Part shown: piece after piece, positions 34,938-44,118 of the stretch
Layout of the letters: each line of letters opens with the position of its first letter
Position numbering within the stretch: position 1 is the first letter of the stretch
Assembly: GCA_963785755.1 (NCBI GenBank)
Contig: CAWAXG010000002.1
Span: 186,001 to 250,000 of the forward strand
DNA from: JACCXG01 sp963785755
Lineage (GTDB): Bacteria > Acidobacteriota > Vicinamibacteria > Vicinamibacterales > 2-12-FULL-66-21
Length of the DNA stretch: 64,000 nt
Reading direction: 5' to 3'
The notes under the pieces: model-generated
Told to the model about the DNA's origin: nothing
The model's input: only the letters and a program-made list of their open reading frames with translations
Database searches by the model: none
Made by a program: the position numbers and the translations under genes

Positions 34938-35030
34938 CGTCGTCCGTGCCACGTCCTACGTGCTCGTGTGCTCACGTGCTTTTCGTGCGACGTGCGACGT
35001 GGTAGTCGTGCACATGGGAAACGTGCTCTG
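34938..35030. repeat. Heptamer-repeat element, ACGTGCT family, copy 2 (short)
   Basis: Degenerate CACGTGCT/ACGTGCG units fill most of the gap between two convergent genes. It has no inverted second arm, but the unit is itself nearly palindromic (CACGTG). Confidence 0.75.
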
Positions 35031-35040
35031 AAGGTGGCGG

Positions 35041-35472
35041 CTACTTCGACTTGACGCTCGCCTTGGCGAGCGACTCGAGCTCCGCGCTCCACCACTTCGC
35101 CGACCCGACTCGCTGCGCCTGATTCACGCCGATCACCACCCGATCGGTCGGCATCACGGTCCATCCGTCGAGGACCATCGTCGAAAACTTCGTCGTGCCT
35201 TTCTCCAGCATGTGGCGGCCCGGTGCGATCTGTCTGGCCTTCAACGTGCCTTCGGCGTCGAAAATGAATGCAATCACCGTGAAGTGTTCCAGGTCGTAGT
35301 CCACGGCATTGGTCGCCGCATAGAGCAGAACGGCGGGTTCGTTCGCGACCACGTTCAGGACCTTGGCCCGGTCGAGCTTTACCGGTGAATCGGGCGCACC
35401 GACAATTGCGGGAGCAATCTCGGCAGCAGGACTCACCAACGCGATAGCCAGCAGCACAGCGATGAGCGGCAT
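35041..35472 (-). CDS. Small secreted protein of unknown function
   Basis: A 143-residue protein with a signal peptide (PLIAVLLAIALVSPAAEIAP, about 2-21) and a predicted beta-sandwich (AVDYDLEHFTVIAFIFDAEG, FSTMVLDGWTVMPTDRVVIG). I recognise no family. It has no cysteine and no lipobox. Its only neighbours are repeat elements, so context offers no function. Codon use and a clean signal peptide argue that it is a real gene. Confidence 0.65.
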   Translation of the reverse strand: MPLIAVLLAIALVSPAAEIAPAIVGAPDSPVKLDRAKVLNVVANEPAVLLYAATNAVDYDLEHFTVIAFIFDAEGTLKARQIAPGRHMLEKGTTKFSTMVLDGWTVMPTDRVVIGVNQAQRVGSAKWWSAELESLAKASVKSK

Positions 35473-35499
35473 CCGCCCTCCTCTGCGCCGACTGTAACA

Positions 35500-35735
35500 T
35501 CAGACCGGGATTCGGGACTTGGGCCTCGGGGCTCGGGCTGGTCTCGGGGCCGGGACCAGAGGTTTAGTTCCCGAGTTCCCAGTTCCCAGTTCCCAGTTCA
35601 CCGAGACGTGCCCGAGTCCCCGGTCCCGAGTCCCCAGTCCCGAGTCCCCAGTCCCGAGCCCCGAGTCCCGAGTCCCGAGACGTCCCGAGTCCCCAGTCCC
35701 GAGCCCCGAGTCCCGAGTTGTGAGAGAATGCCGGT
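35500..35735. repeat. Heptamer-repeat element, GAGTCCC family with embedded TTGGGAG-type units
   Basis: Most of the 398-bp gap 35473-35870 is repeat: a left arm of GGGACTTGGGCCTCGGGGCT type (35510-35560), four units of GTTCCCA (about 35575-35600), then more than 14 units of CGAGTCC/CCAGTCC to about 35720. After 35735 comes ordinary sequence up to the next gene, including AT-rich ATTACAATCGATAATCGACA (35828-35847), the probable promoter, and the ribosome binding site GGAGGT at 35859-35864. Confidence 0.82.
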
Positions 35736-35870
35736 CGCCGGTATCACGGGGTCCACCGCTCACACCCGAAGGAGTCACGACTAACAAAAAGGCGGGCAAT
35801 TCGACGCGAACGGATGTGCGCCGCGCATTACAATCGATAATCGACAAGCGAAAGGGAGGGAGGTCAGACT

Positions 35871-38800
35871 GTGTCCATCACCCAGCGGCTTTGTTCGACC
35901 ATGGTCGTCGCACTCAGCCTCCTCTGCGCACCGCTCGCCCACGCCCAGATCCGGTCCGCCACACTCATCGGCACGGTCACCGATCCCACCAAGGCAGTCG
36001 TGCCCGGCGCCACCGTCGTCGTCACCAATCAGAACACCAACGCCGCCACCGAGCTGGTGACGACGGAGGCCGGTCAGTTCACGGCACCGTATCTGCCGGC
36101 CGGGACCTACACCGTGGCGGTCACGCTCCCGGGCTTCGCCGCGTTCCGCCGGACGGGCATCGTCCTCGCCACCGCGGAGACGGTCAGGGTCGACGTGGAG
36201 CTCAAGGTCAATCAGGTTGGCGAGTCGGTCGAAGTGACGGCGGAGGCGCCGCTGCTGCAGACCGACCGGACCAGTGTGTCGGGCGCGATCGGCGCCGAAA
36301 TGATCGACGCGCTCCCCAACGTGACGCAGAATCCGCTCGCCTATGCCTTCCTGCAGGCCGGAGCGGTGCCGCGCAACGCGACGAACGACACCCAGGGACC
36401 GAACTCGTTCGGCATCGGCGTCGACGGCCGGCGCGCCTGGTCGGCGGTCGGCGTCAACGGCGGCCGCGCCTTCACCAACGACATCCAGCTGGATGGCCTG
36501 CCGGTCATGGGCGGCGGCTACAACGAGGCGTCGGTGGTGCCCAACACGGAAGGGCTGCAGGAGGTGCGCGTCATCTCCAACAATTTCAGCGCCGAGTACG
36601 GCCGCGGCCAGTCCGTGATCGCGATGAGCACGAAGTCGGGCACGAACGCGTTTCGCGGCCAGGGCGTCTACATGATGCGGCACGAGGGGCTGGACGCGAA
36701 CTCGTTCTCGAACAACGCCCAGGACATTCCGAAGCGCGAGTTCCGGGTCAATGACGCCGGCGGCACGGTCGGCGGCCCGATCATCCGCAACAAGCTGTTC
36801 TTCTTCAGCAGCTATCACGGCCTGCGCAACAACCAGAACTCGACGCAGCTGCTGACCGTCCCGACCGCGCTCGAGCGCGTCGGCAACTTCAGCCAGACGT
36901 TCATCCGGGACGAGAACGGCAATCCGGTCGCCGCCCGCATCTTCGACCCCTGGAACGTCGTTCAGGAGGGGCCCGATCTCTTCCGCCGCCTCGAGTTTCC
37001 CAATGCGCATCATCCCGAACCCGGATCAGTTCGCGCTGCGGATGTTCAGCTACTACCCGCAGCCGAACCGCACGCCGGACGACGTGTTCAACACGAACAA
37101 CTTCGAGGCCACGACCCTGACGACGATCAGGCGGCACAGCTCGAACAACCGCGTGGATTTCCGCTACGGCAAGCACTCGATTTATGGCAGCGGCGGCATC
37201 TCGTACGCCGAGATCGTCACGCCGCGGCCGTTCGGCGAGGCGCCGTTCAACGACGCGGACGGCGTGCGCGGCGACAAGAACCCGTACTTCCAGATCGGGG
37301 ACGCGATCGTCGTCAGCTCGAGCCTGGTCGTCGATCTGCGATACGGGGTCAGCCGGATCAACACCAAGAACCTTTCGGGAAACAAGGAAGGATTCAACGA
37401 CTACAGCATGTTCGGCGTGCCGTCGAACCTTCTGCCGCTCATCCTGTTTCCGGGCGTGGCGCCGAACGTCAACCCGAACGGGTATGGCGGCGGCCAGGGA
37501 GGCGGCAGCAACTGGTCGGCGATGACGACGGGCAATTTCAACACCAAGCGTGAGTTCCAGACCAACCACAGCGTGACCGGCAGCGTCACGAAGGTGCGTG
37601 GCAAGTGGGTACACAAGGCGGGCGGGGAGTTCCGCAACCTGCTGTCGAACTACTGGGATCCCGAGCAGGGCTCGGTGGCCATGCCGTCGCCGTTCGCGCA
37701 TGCCGGTGGCAACTTCAACTTCCAGTACACGACGGCCAGCGGCGGCGTGGCGTCGCTCGTGACGACCAACGCGCAGCGCGGCGTCAATGCGGCCGGCATG
37801 CTGCTCGGCACCGGGGTGTGGTGGATTCGTCCGGGCGCGAACGTCACGCCGGCGTTCTCGCAGAAATACTACGCGTTCTATTCACAGAACGACTGGCGGC
37901 CGACGCCGAAGCTGACGATCAACCTCGGCCTGCGCTGGGAAGTGCAGCCGGGTCCGACCGAGCGGTTCGACCGCATGTCGTCCTGGGACTTCACGAAGCA
38001 GAACGAATTCGGTACTCAGGGCGCGATCGCCTTCCCCGGCGTCGACGGTTACAGCCGGAACCTGTGGGACACCAGTACGACAACTGGGGTCCGCGCATCG
38101 GCGCCGCGTACTCGTTGAACTCGCGGACGGTCCTGCGCGGCGGATTCGGCATCACGTATCTGCCGAGCAACACCGGCTATTTCTCCGGACCGACCGACTA
38201 CGGGTCCGCCAACTTCTCGGGCGGCGTGACGCAGACTGCGTACGGCACGAACCCGCGCGGCGTGCCGGTGATTCGCTTCTCCGATCCGGCGCCGATCGCC
38301 CCGGCCATCGGCGGCGATCCCACCGCGCCGCAGGTCTACGGCATCGGCGAGGCGCGCTTCGACCGGCACTTCCAGAACGGCCAGGCGAGGCAGTGGAACA
38401 TCTTCCTCGAGCGATCGCTGTTCAACGACTGGACGGTCTCGGCCGGCTACACGGCGTCGGTCAGCCGCAACCTGCTCAACCGCTCCTTCCCGATTCAGAA
38501 CCTGCAGAGCCTGCCGGCGGAGACGCTCGCGGCGTGGCGGCAGCAGTACATCGACAGCAATGGCACGCTCAACCCGTCGACCCAGCTGGTGCCGAACCCG
38601 TTCCAGCCGTCGAGCGGTCCGCTGCTGCCGTTCGCGGGCGCGCTCGGCGCGGCGACGATCGCGCGCCAGAATACGCTGTTCCCGTTCCCGCACCTGATCG
38701 GCTCGAACGCCGCGGTCAATCGCACCGGAGCGACGGCTGACTATCACGCCATGGTGCTGCGGGTCGGCCGCCGCTTCGCGGGCGGGATGATGATCGATGC

Positions 38801-39623
38801 GAACTACACCTGGTCCAAGGAGATCGACAACACGGACACCGTCGAGGACAACCAGGGGTTCAATGCCGGTGCGCAGTCGAACAACTATCACCTGTTCGAT
38901 GACAAGCTGAACCGCAGGCTGGGCTACAGCGATGTGCCGCATCGATTCGTCGGCACGTTCCTCTACGAGCTGCCGTTCGGCAGCGACGGCGCGACGGGCG
39001 GCAAGAAGGCGCTGAACGCGATCGTGCACGGCTGGCAGATCGGCGGATCGGTCATCTGGCAGACCGGCTTCCCGATCGGCGTGTCGGGCGCCAGCACCGG
39101 CGCGGCAATGGCGCGGCCGGATCGCCTGGACGGAGCCGACATCCTGCTGCCGGAAAGTCTCTGGGGTTGGTACGACGGGCGGACGTCGGTGACGCTGCCG
39201 AGCGGCCGGGTGGTGACACCGCCGGCCCGCTCCTACCTCAAATACAATCCGGACGCGTTCGTCGGCCGGGTCGTCACCACGCCCAACGGACGGATCGTCG
39301 CTGATCAGTTCTGGTATGGCGACGCCGCGCTCACCTACGACGAGTTCCGGACGGACAACCGGTTCAACATCGACATGAGCATCCGGCGCACGTTCGGCAT
39401 CGCGAACGGCGTGAATCTCGACATCGGCGCCGACGCGATCAACGTCCTGAACCATACGCAGTTCAGCGGCTCGTACGTCGGCGGTCTCGGCGCCACGATC
39501 ACCACGCCGAGCCCGGCACTGGGGCTCCTGCCAGGTATGGGCAACGCCAATAACTTCGGCACCAGAGGCATGGCGACCTACAACCCGCGCCAGATTCAGC
39601 TGCGGGCGGCTTTGAGGTTCTGA
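35871..39623 (+). CDS. Oar-like TonB-dependent receptor 3, two frameshifts
   Basis: Read across two single-base shifts (near 37003 and 38070) this is one receptor of about 1250 residues. Part 1 holds the signal peptide, the carboxypeptidase-regulatory domain (SATLIGTVTDPTKAVVPGAT) and the plug (IDALPNVTQNPLAYAFLQAG; NDIQLDGLPVMGGGYNEASV). Part 2 (from IIPNPDQFALRMFSYYPQPN) and part 3 (from QYDNWGPRIGAAYSLNSRTV) are barrel, ending in IQLRAALRF. Each break occurs inside conserved barrel sequence that continues in the next frame, so sequencing error is the simplest explanation. The GTG start has GGAGGT 6 bp upstream. It is the third receptor of this type in 15 kb and is followed by an isomerase-like gene. 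Confidence 0.88.
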
Positions 39624-39875
39624 ACTACGTGCTGTCGTGCAACGCCCTACGTGCGGACGTGCTCTTCGTGCTACGTGTAGCGCGCACGCCTCACGTGCTG
39701 GCGTGCTCACGTGCTGTGTGCCTACGTGCTTCTCATGCTACGTGCGCCGTGCTCAGGGCTGGTGCACAAGTCGGAACCGAATGCCGGCATCACAACTTCG
39801 CACGTAGCACGCAGGACGTGGCACGTCAGGACAGAAGCACGTGCGCACGTAGCGCGTGGCAATAGGACGTAAAGC
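39624..39875. repeat. Heptamer-repeat element, ACGTGCT family, copy 3 (inverted arms)
   Basis: The left arm (about 39628-39745) is ACGTGCT/TACGTGCG-type, a 45-bp ordinary spacer lies at about 39748-39797, and the right arm (39798-39860) is CGCACGTAGCACG-type, its complement. It fills the gap between receptor 3 and the isomerase-like gene. Confidence 0.85.
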
Positions 39876-40766
39876 ATGAACCGTAGAACCTTCACCTCAG
39901 CGCTCACCCTCGGCGTCATCGGCGCATCGCTGCCGATGGTGCAGGCGCCGCGCGCACGGAAGCTGAAGGCCGGTCACACCGGCATCACCTGGGGCTTCAG
40001 TCCGGCCGACGCGGAAACGGCGATCAAGGACGTGGCGAGCCTCGGGTTCCACGGCTACGAGTCGTTCGGCAACGTCCTCGAGGCGTGGGAGAGCAAAGGC
40101 GGGCTGGACGCGGTCCTCAAGGCCGCGAACCTGCCGCTCCGATCGGCCTATTGTCCGGTGAACCTCACCGAGCCGGAGAAGCGCAAGGGCGAGATCGAGA
40201 AGATCGTCCGCTGGGGACAGCTGATCAAGAAGTGCGGCGGCACGGTCGCGGTCATCGGGCCGAACAACGTCAAGCGGCCCGAGTTCGTCTTCGCCGAGCA
40301 CAAGCCGCACATCGTGGAGGCGTTGAACGAGATCGGCAAGGCGCTCGATGACATCGGCGTGATCGCGGCGCTGCACCAGCACACCGGCACGTGCGTCGAA
40401 ACCCGCGACGAGACCTATGCGGTGATGGAAGCGGTGAACACCCGCTTCGTGAAGTTCGGTCCCGACGTCGGGCAGCTGCAGAAGGGGGGATCCGATCCGG
40501 TCACGGTGGTGAAGGACTTCCTGCCGGTCGTCCGCCACGTGCACATGAAGGATTTCGACGGCGGCGAGCACTACCTCGGCTACGCGCCGCTCGGGCGGGG
40601 AAAAGTCGACGTCGGCGCCCTGTGCGATCTGCTCGAGAGCTCGGGTAACGATCTGATGATCATGGCGGAGCTCGATCCATCGCCGAAGATGCCGGTGCCG
40701 GCGCTCGAAGCCGCACGGATCAACAAGGCGACGCTACAGAAGTTGGGGTATTCGTTCAGATCCTGA
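39876..40766 (+). CDS. Exported sugar phosphate isomerase/epimerase-like TIM-barrel protein
   Basis: A 296-residue protein with a Tat-like start (MNRRTFTSALTLGVIGASLP) and a xylose-isomerase-like TIM barrel (IolE/Hyi group). Metal-ligand-type segments are visible: ALHQHTGTCVETRDETY (about 167-183), FGPDVGQLQKGG (about 193-204), VRHVHMKDFDGGEHYLGYAP (about 214-233) and a final Glu in IMAELDPSP (about 265). Family members isomerise or epimerise keto-sugars or inosose-type compounds. An exported version would act on free sugars in the periplasm. It follows TonB receptor 3 after a repeat element, consistent with processing of imported material. Confidence 0.85.
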   Translation: MNRRTFTSALTLGVIGASLPMVQAPRARKLKAGHTGITWGFSPADAETAIKDVASLGFHGYESFGNVLEAWESKGGLDAVLKAANLPLRSAYCPVNLTEPEKRKGEIEKIVRWGQLIKKCGGTVAVIGPNNVKRPEFVFAEHKPHIVEALNEIGKALDDIGVIAALHQHTGTCVETRDETYAVMEAVNTRFVKFGPDVGQLQKGGSDPVTVVKDFLPVVRHVHMKDFDGGEHYLGYAPLGRGKVDVGALCDLLESSGNDLMIMAELDPSPKMPVPALEAARINKATLQKLGYSFRS

Positions 40767-40789
40767 ACTTCGTCACTCCCACCTACTCA

Positions 40790-40920
40790 GAAGTCACGAG
40801 TTTGCGCTTCGCGCCTCACGAGGCACGAAGTCACGAAGGCACGACGGATCTTGCAAATCTATCGGCTTCGTGCCGTCGTGCCGTCGTGCCGTCGTGGGAG
40901 CGCGGCAGCGCGGTCAGCCA
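40790..40920. repeat. Octamer-repeat element, CACGACGG family, copy 3
   Basis: The left edge TTTGCGCTTCGCGCCTCACGA (40801-40821) is the complement of the right edge of copy 2. Then come CACGAAGG/CACGACGG units to 40848, a 19-bp spacer, and the inverted arm CGTGCCGTCGTGCCGTCGTG to about 40897. It lies between convergent genes (isomerase-like and mug). Confidence 0.85.
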
Positions 40921-40931
40921 TGCCCGGGGGG

Positions 40932-41540
40932 TTATCGCCGAAGGTGTGAAGCGAGCGCTCGGAACGCCGCGAGCATCTCTGCGTAACTGAAGTTCGCGTT
41001 GCGGCCGCTCGGGTTCGGCAGCACGAACACGCGGGCGCCGTGAATCAGTTCCCGGCGCAGCCCGAGGACGGATGCGTTCGGCCGGCGAGCCGATCCACCT
41101 GGCGCAGGCTGCGCGGCAACTGCGGGCAGGATCGCGCGGTACAGGGTGACGCCGACGAGCGCCACGACTGCCGGCCGGAACCTGGCGATCTTTCGCTCCA
41201 GTACGTTCCAGCCTGCCGCGTACTCGGCCGGACGCAGATCACCGATCCCTGGCGTGGGCCGCGCGATGAGGTTCGTGATGCCGAGCCCCCACTCGGGCAG
41301 TCGCCGATCGTCCTGATAGGTGATTGGCTCGGGGACCAGCCGCGACTCGACGAGCAGCTTCCAGAACCGGTTCGAGAACCCCGCGAAGTGATGCCCGGTG
41401 ACCGCCGACCGCACGCCGGGATTGATGCCCACGAACAGCACCCGAAGACCCGGCGCGATGCGATCCCGCAGTCGAAGGCGCGACCAGTCCTCGGGCGCAG
41501 GCGCCGGAATCACCCCGCCATGCCTTCGATTCGCTGCCAT
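40932..41540 (-). CDS. mug: Mismatch-specific uracil/thymine-DNA glycosylase (Mug family)
   Basis: A 202-residue protein of the uracil-DNA glycosylase superfamily, family 2. Motif 1 is FVGINPGVRSAVTGHHFAGF (about 36-55), closely matching Mug GINPG, with the following NRFWK; motif 2 is LPNPSGRNANFSYAEML (about 173-189), with the NPSG loop that pushes into the DNA. Mug removes uracil or thymine mispaired with G, and alkylated cytosine products such as ethenocytosine. The start codon lies 31 bp inside the end of the upstream EVE-domain gene, so the two are probably co-translated. Confidence 0.9.
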   Translation of the reverse strand: MAANRRHGGVIPAPAPEDWSRLRLRDRIAPGLRVLFVGINPGVRSAVTGHHFAGFSNRFWKLLVESRLVPEPITYQDDRRLPEWGLGITNLIARPTPGIGDLRPAEYAAGWNVLERKIARFRPAVVALVGVTLYRAILPAVAAQPAPGGSARRPNASVLGLRRELIHGARVFVLPNPSGRNANFSYAEMLAAFRALASHLRR

Positions 41541-41911
41541 TCGTCATCGGTGACCGGCATGACGGAGAGCCGTGCCATGCGCACCAATGGAAACGAGGCG
41601 AAGGACTTGTCGGCCTTGATCGATTTCAGGGTCACCGGAGCCTTCAGCTTCTTGACCGGCACGACGTCGACCGCGTAGAGCTTGCCCTCCCCGTCCGCCG
41701 GATCCGGATACGGCGCGCTGCCGGCCCTGGCGATGCCGACGACCGCCTTTTCATCGCCGGTGTGGTAGAAGAAGATGCGATCGCCCTTCTGAATCGATCG
41801 CAAGTGTTTCTGCGCGAGCGGATTCCTGACGCCGGTCCACGACGTCTTCTTGTCGCGCACGAGATCATCGAAGCTGTAGTGCGTCGGCTCTTCTTTCATC
41901 AACCAGTTCAT
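41510..41911 (-). CDS. EVE-domain protein (modified-base reader)
   Basis: A 133-residue, single-domain protein of the EVE (PUA-like) family: MNWLMKEEPTHYSFDDLVRD at the start, SWTGVRNPLAQKHLRSIQKG (about 24-43), FYHTGDEKAVVGIARAGSA (about 48-66) and PLVRMARLSVMPV. It is full length. EVE domains bind modified cytosines or adenines in DNA or RNA and are common near restriction, repair and RNA-modification genes. Its 3' end overlaps the start of mug by 31 bp in another frame, a strong sign of coupled expression, which suggests a reader and a glycosylase acting on the same altered base. Confidence 0.9.
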   Translation of the reverse strand: MNWLMKEEPTHYSFDDLVRDKKTSWTGVRNPLAQKHLRSIQKGDRIFFYHTGDEKAVVGIARAGSAPYPDPADGEGKLYAVDVVPVKKLKAPVTLKSIKADKSFASFPLVRMARLSVMPVTDDEWQRIEGMAG

Positions 41912-42098
41912 TCTTTACCTTCTCGAGTCCCAGCCCCAAGCTCCGAGCAGAATGGCGAGGCACCTTCGCGTGCAACTACCCAGCCTCCGACTCCCAGCTC
42001 GCGGGGCGAGTACCTCGCGCCGCTTTGCAGCTCTCTGGACCGCAGTCTGCAATTGCGTCGAGTCTGGCGATTCTGACCGCTGCTCGCCAATCTCGTTC

Positions 42099-43922
42099 TC
42101 ACCACCCGACCGTCTTCCCTTTGTTCTGTTCGTCCAGCCATGCTTTCAGCGGCGCGAAGTAGTCGGCCATCGCCGTCGCGTCGAGCTGGCGCTGACCGGT
42201 CAGCGCCTCGAGCGCGTCCGGCCATGGGCGGGAGGCGCCCAGTTCCATCATCGCCTTCAGCTTCTGTCCTGCTTCCTTGCTGCCGTAGATCGAGCAGCGG
42301 TGCAGCGGCACCGTGCAGGCGGTCGCCTTCGCCAGCGCGCGATGGAACTGGAACTGCAGCACCTGCGCGAGGAAGTAGCGCGCGTACGGCGTATTCGATG
42401 GCACGTGGTACTTCGCGCCGGGGTCGAAGAAGGATTCGCCGCGCGCCGATGCCGGCGCCACGCCCTGATAGCGCAGCTTCAGCTCCCACCACGCGCGGTT
42501 GTAGTCGGCGGGGGCGGTCTTGCCCGCGAACACCTGCCAGCGCCACGCGTCGACGACCATGCCGAACGGCAGGAACGCGAGCCGCTCGAGCGCCGCCTGC
42601 AGCAGCAGCGCCGTGTCGGCCGACGCGGCGGGCGCCTTGTCGAGCAGGCCGATCTTGACGAGATACTCCGGCGTCACCGACAAGGCGAGCGTGTCGCCGA
42701 GCGCTTCGTGAAATCCGTCGTTCGCGCTGTCGCGCAGGATCACCGGCAGCTGGTTGTAGGCGCGCTGATAGAAGTTGTGCCCGAGCTCGTGATGAATCGT
42801 GATGAAATCCTCGCCGGTCACGTCGATGCACATCTTGATGCGGAGATCGTCGACGTAATCGACGTTCCAGGCGCTGGCGTGGCACACGACCTCTCGATCG
42901 CGCGGCTTCACGAAGAGTGAGCGTTCCCAGAACGTCTTCGGCAGCGGCTCGAATCCGAGGGAGGTGAAGAAGCGCTCGCCGGTCCGCACCATGCCGACCG
43001 CATCGGTCTTCCTGGCCTTCAATCGCTCGGTCAGCGAATAGGCCCTGGCCACGCCAGGTGGGGCCACCAGCGGGTAGATGTTCGACCAGTCCTGCTGCCA
43101 GATGTTGCCGAGCAGGTGCGCGGGGATCGGACCCGTGTCGGAGACCGCGCTGCCGTACTTTTCGCGGAGCTTGTGCCGGACGTAGGCGTGGAGCGAGACG
43201 TACAGCGGCCGCAGCTGCTGCCACACGCGATCGATGTCGGCGCCGAACTGGTCGGGCGGCATGTCGTAGCGGCTCCGCCACATCGCGCCGGTGTCCGGGT
43301 AGCCGAGAGCGCGGGCGCCCTTGTTCGAGAGCTCGACGAATCGCGCGTAGTCCTTCCGCATCGGGATCGCCGCCCCGTGCCAGCCGTCCCACACCTCGAG
43401 CAGACGCGGCGGGTTGCGGTCGTCGGCGAGGATCTCGGTGATCTTCTCGACGTCGAGACAGTCGTCCGCACGGCCACCCGGGCAGTACTTGGCGCGGCCG
43501 TACGCCCCCTCCATGCCGGCGACCAGCCGCGTCAGCTCCTCGGCTTCCTTGGGGTCCGGCGGCGCCGACATCGTCAACGAATTCTTCAGCACGATCAGCT
43601 GGCGGCGGTCGGCGGCCGGCAGGTCCAGCGCATCGAACCGCGCCGCCTCCCGCGCGTACCGCGTCTGCGCGTTGACCAGGGCCTCGTTCGCTTCCGCGGC
43701 CATCTGCTCGGTGTCGGGAGTGATATAAGTCGCTTGGGTCCACCCCGCACGGCTCGACGCGTTGCCGAGCCTCAACAGCTCCCGGTTGGCCTCGTCCAGG
43801 AACGCCCGCACACCCTCCACGGTCGCCGGGTAAGCCGGCGTGGGCCGGGCGTCCTGCGCGTCGAGCGCCAGCGCCGAAGCGACGAAGGCGAGGGCGACGG
43901 TAAGATGGAACGACATGCGCAT
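42099..43922 (-). CDS. M2-family (ACE-like) peptidyl-dipeptidase
   Basis: A 607-residue secreted metallopeptidase with a signal peptide (FHLTVALAFVASALALDAQD, about 5-24). The zinc motif is FITIHHELGHNFYQRAY (about 374-390, HEXXH form HHELGH), and the third ligand Glu is in GFHEALGDTLALS (about 404-416), exactly the spacing of angiotensin-converting enzyme. M2 enzymes remove C-terminal dipeptides. Soil bacteria commonly carry secreted copies, probably for peptide nutrition. No anchor or second catalytic domain is present. Confidence 0.93.
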   Translation of the reverse strand: MRMSFHLTVALAFVASALALDAQDARPTPAYPATVEGVRAFLDEANRELLRLGNASSRAGWTQATYITPDTEQMAAEANEALVNAQTRYAREAARFDALDLPAADRRQLIVLKNSLTMSAPPDPKEAEELTRLVAGMEGAYGRAKYCPGGRADDCLDVEKITEILADDRNPPRLLEVWDGWHGAAIPMRKDYARFVELSNKGARALGYPDTGAMWRSRYDMPPDQFGADIDRVWQQLRPLYVSLHAYVRHKLREKYGSAVSDTGPIPAHLLGNIWQQDWSNIYPLVAPPGVARAYSLTERLKARKTDAVGMVRTGERFFTSLGFEPLPKTFWERSLFVKPRDREVVCHASAWNVDYVDDLRIKMCIDVTGEDFITIHHELGHNFYQRAYNQLPVILRDSANDGFHEALGDTLALSVTPEYLVKIGLLDKAPAASADTALLLQAALERLAFLPFGMVVDAWRWQVFAGKTAPADYNRAWWELKLRYQGVAPASARGESFFDPGAKYHVPSNTPYARYFLAQVLQFQFHRALAKATACTVPLHRCSIYGSKEAGQKLKAMMELGASRPWPDALEALTGQRQLDATAMADYFAPLKAWLDEQNKGKTVGW

Positions 43923-43996
43923 GAGTCGGATCTACCGAGATCGCGGGCCAAATGCCCCGGCCCGGCGCGCAGGCGAAAGTGCCCGATGAGTCTGTC

Positions 43997-44090
43997 AACT
44001 TCCAACTTCCAACGCCCAACCCCCAAAACGCATCCGGTCGGTCGGCTCTGAGCGCTTTGGGAGTTGGAGGTTGGGAGTTGGGAGTTTTCA
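43997..44090. repeat. Heptamer-repeat element, TTGGGAG family, copy 2 (inverted arms)
   Basis: Left arm CAACTTCCAACTTCCAACGC (43998 on) and right arm TTGGGAGTTGGAGGTTGGGA (44058-44090), separated by about 30 bp. It sits between the divergent M2 peptidase and ABC-F genes, so promoters for both must lie in or beside it. Confidence 0.82.
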
Positions 44091-44118
44091 CCTGTTCCAT
44101 GTTCCATCACACCTGTAA

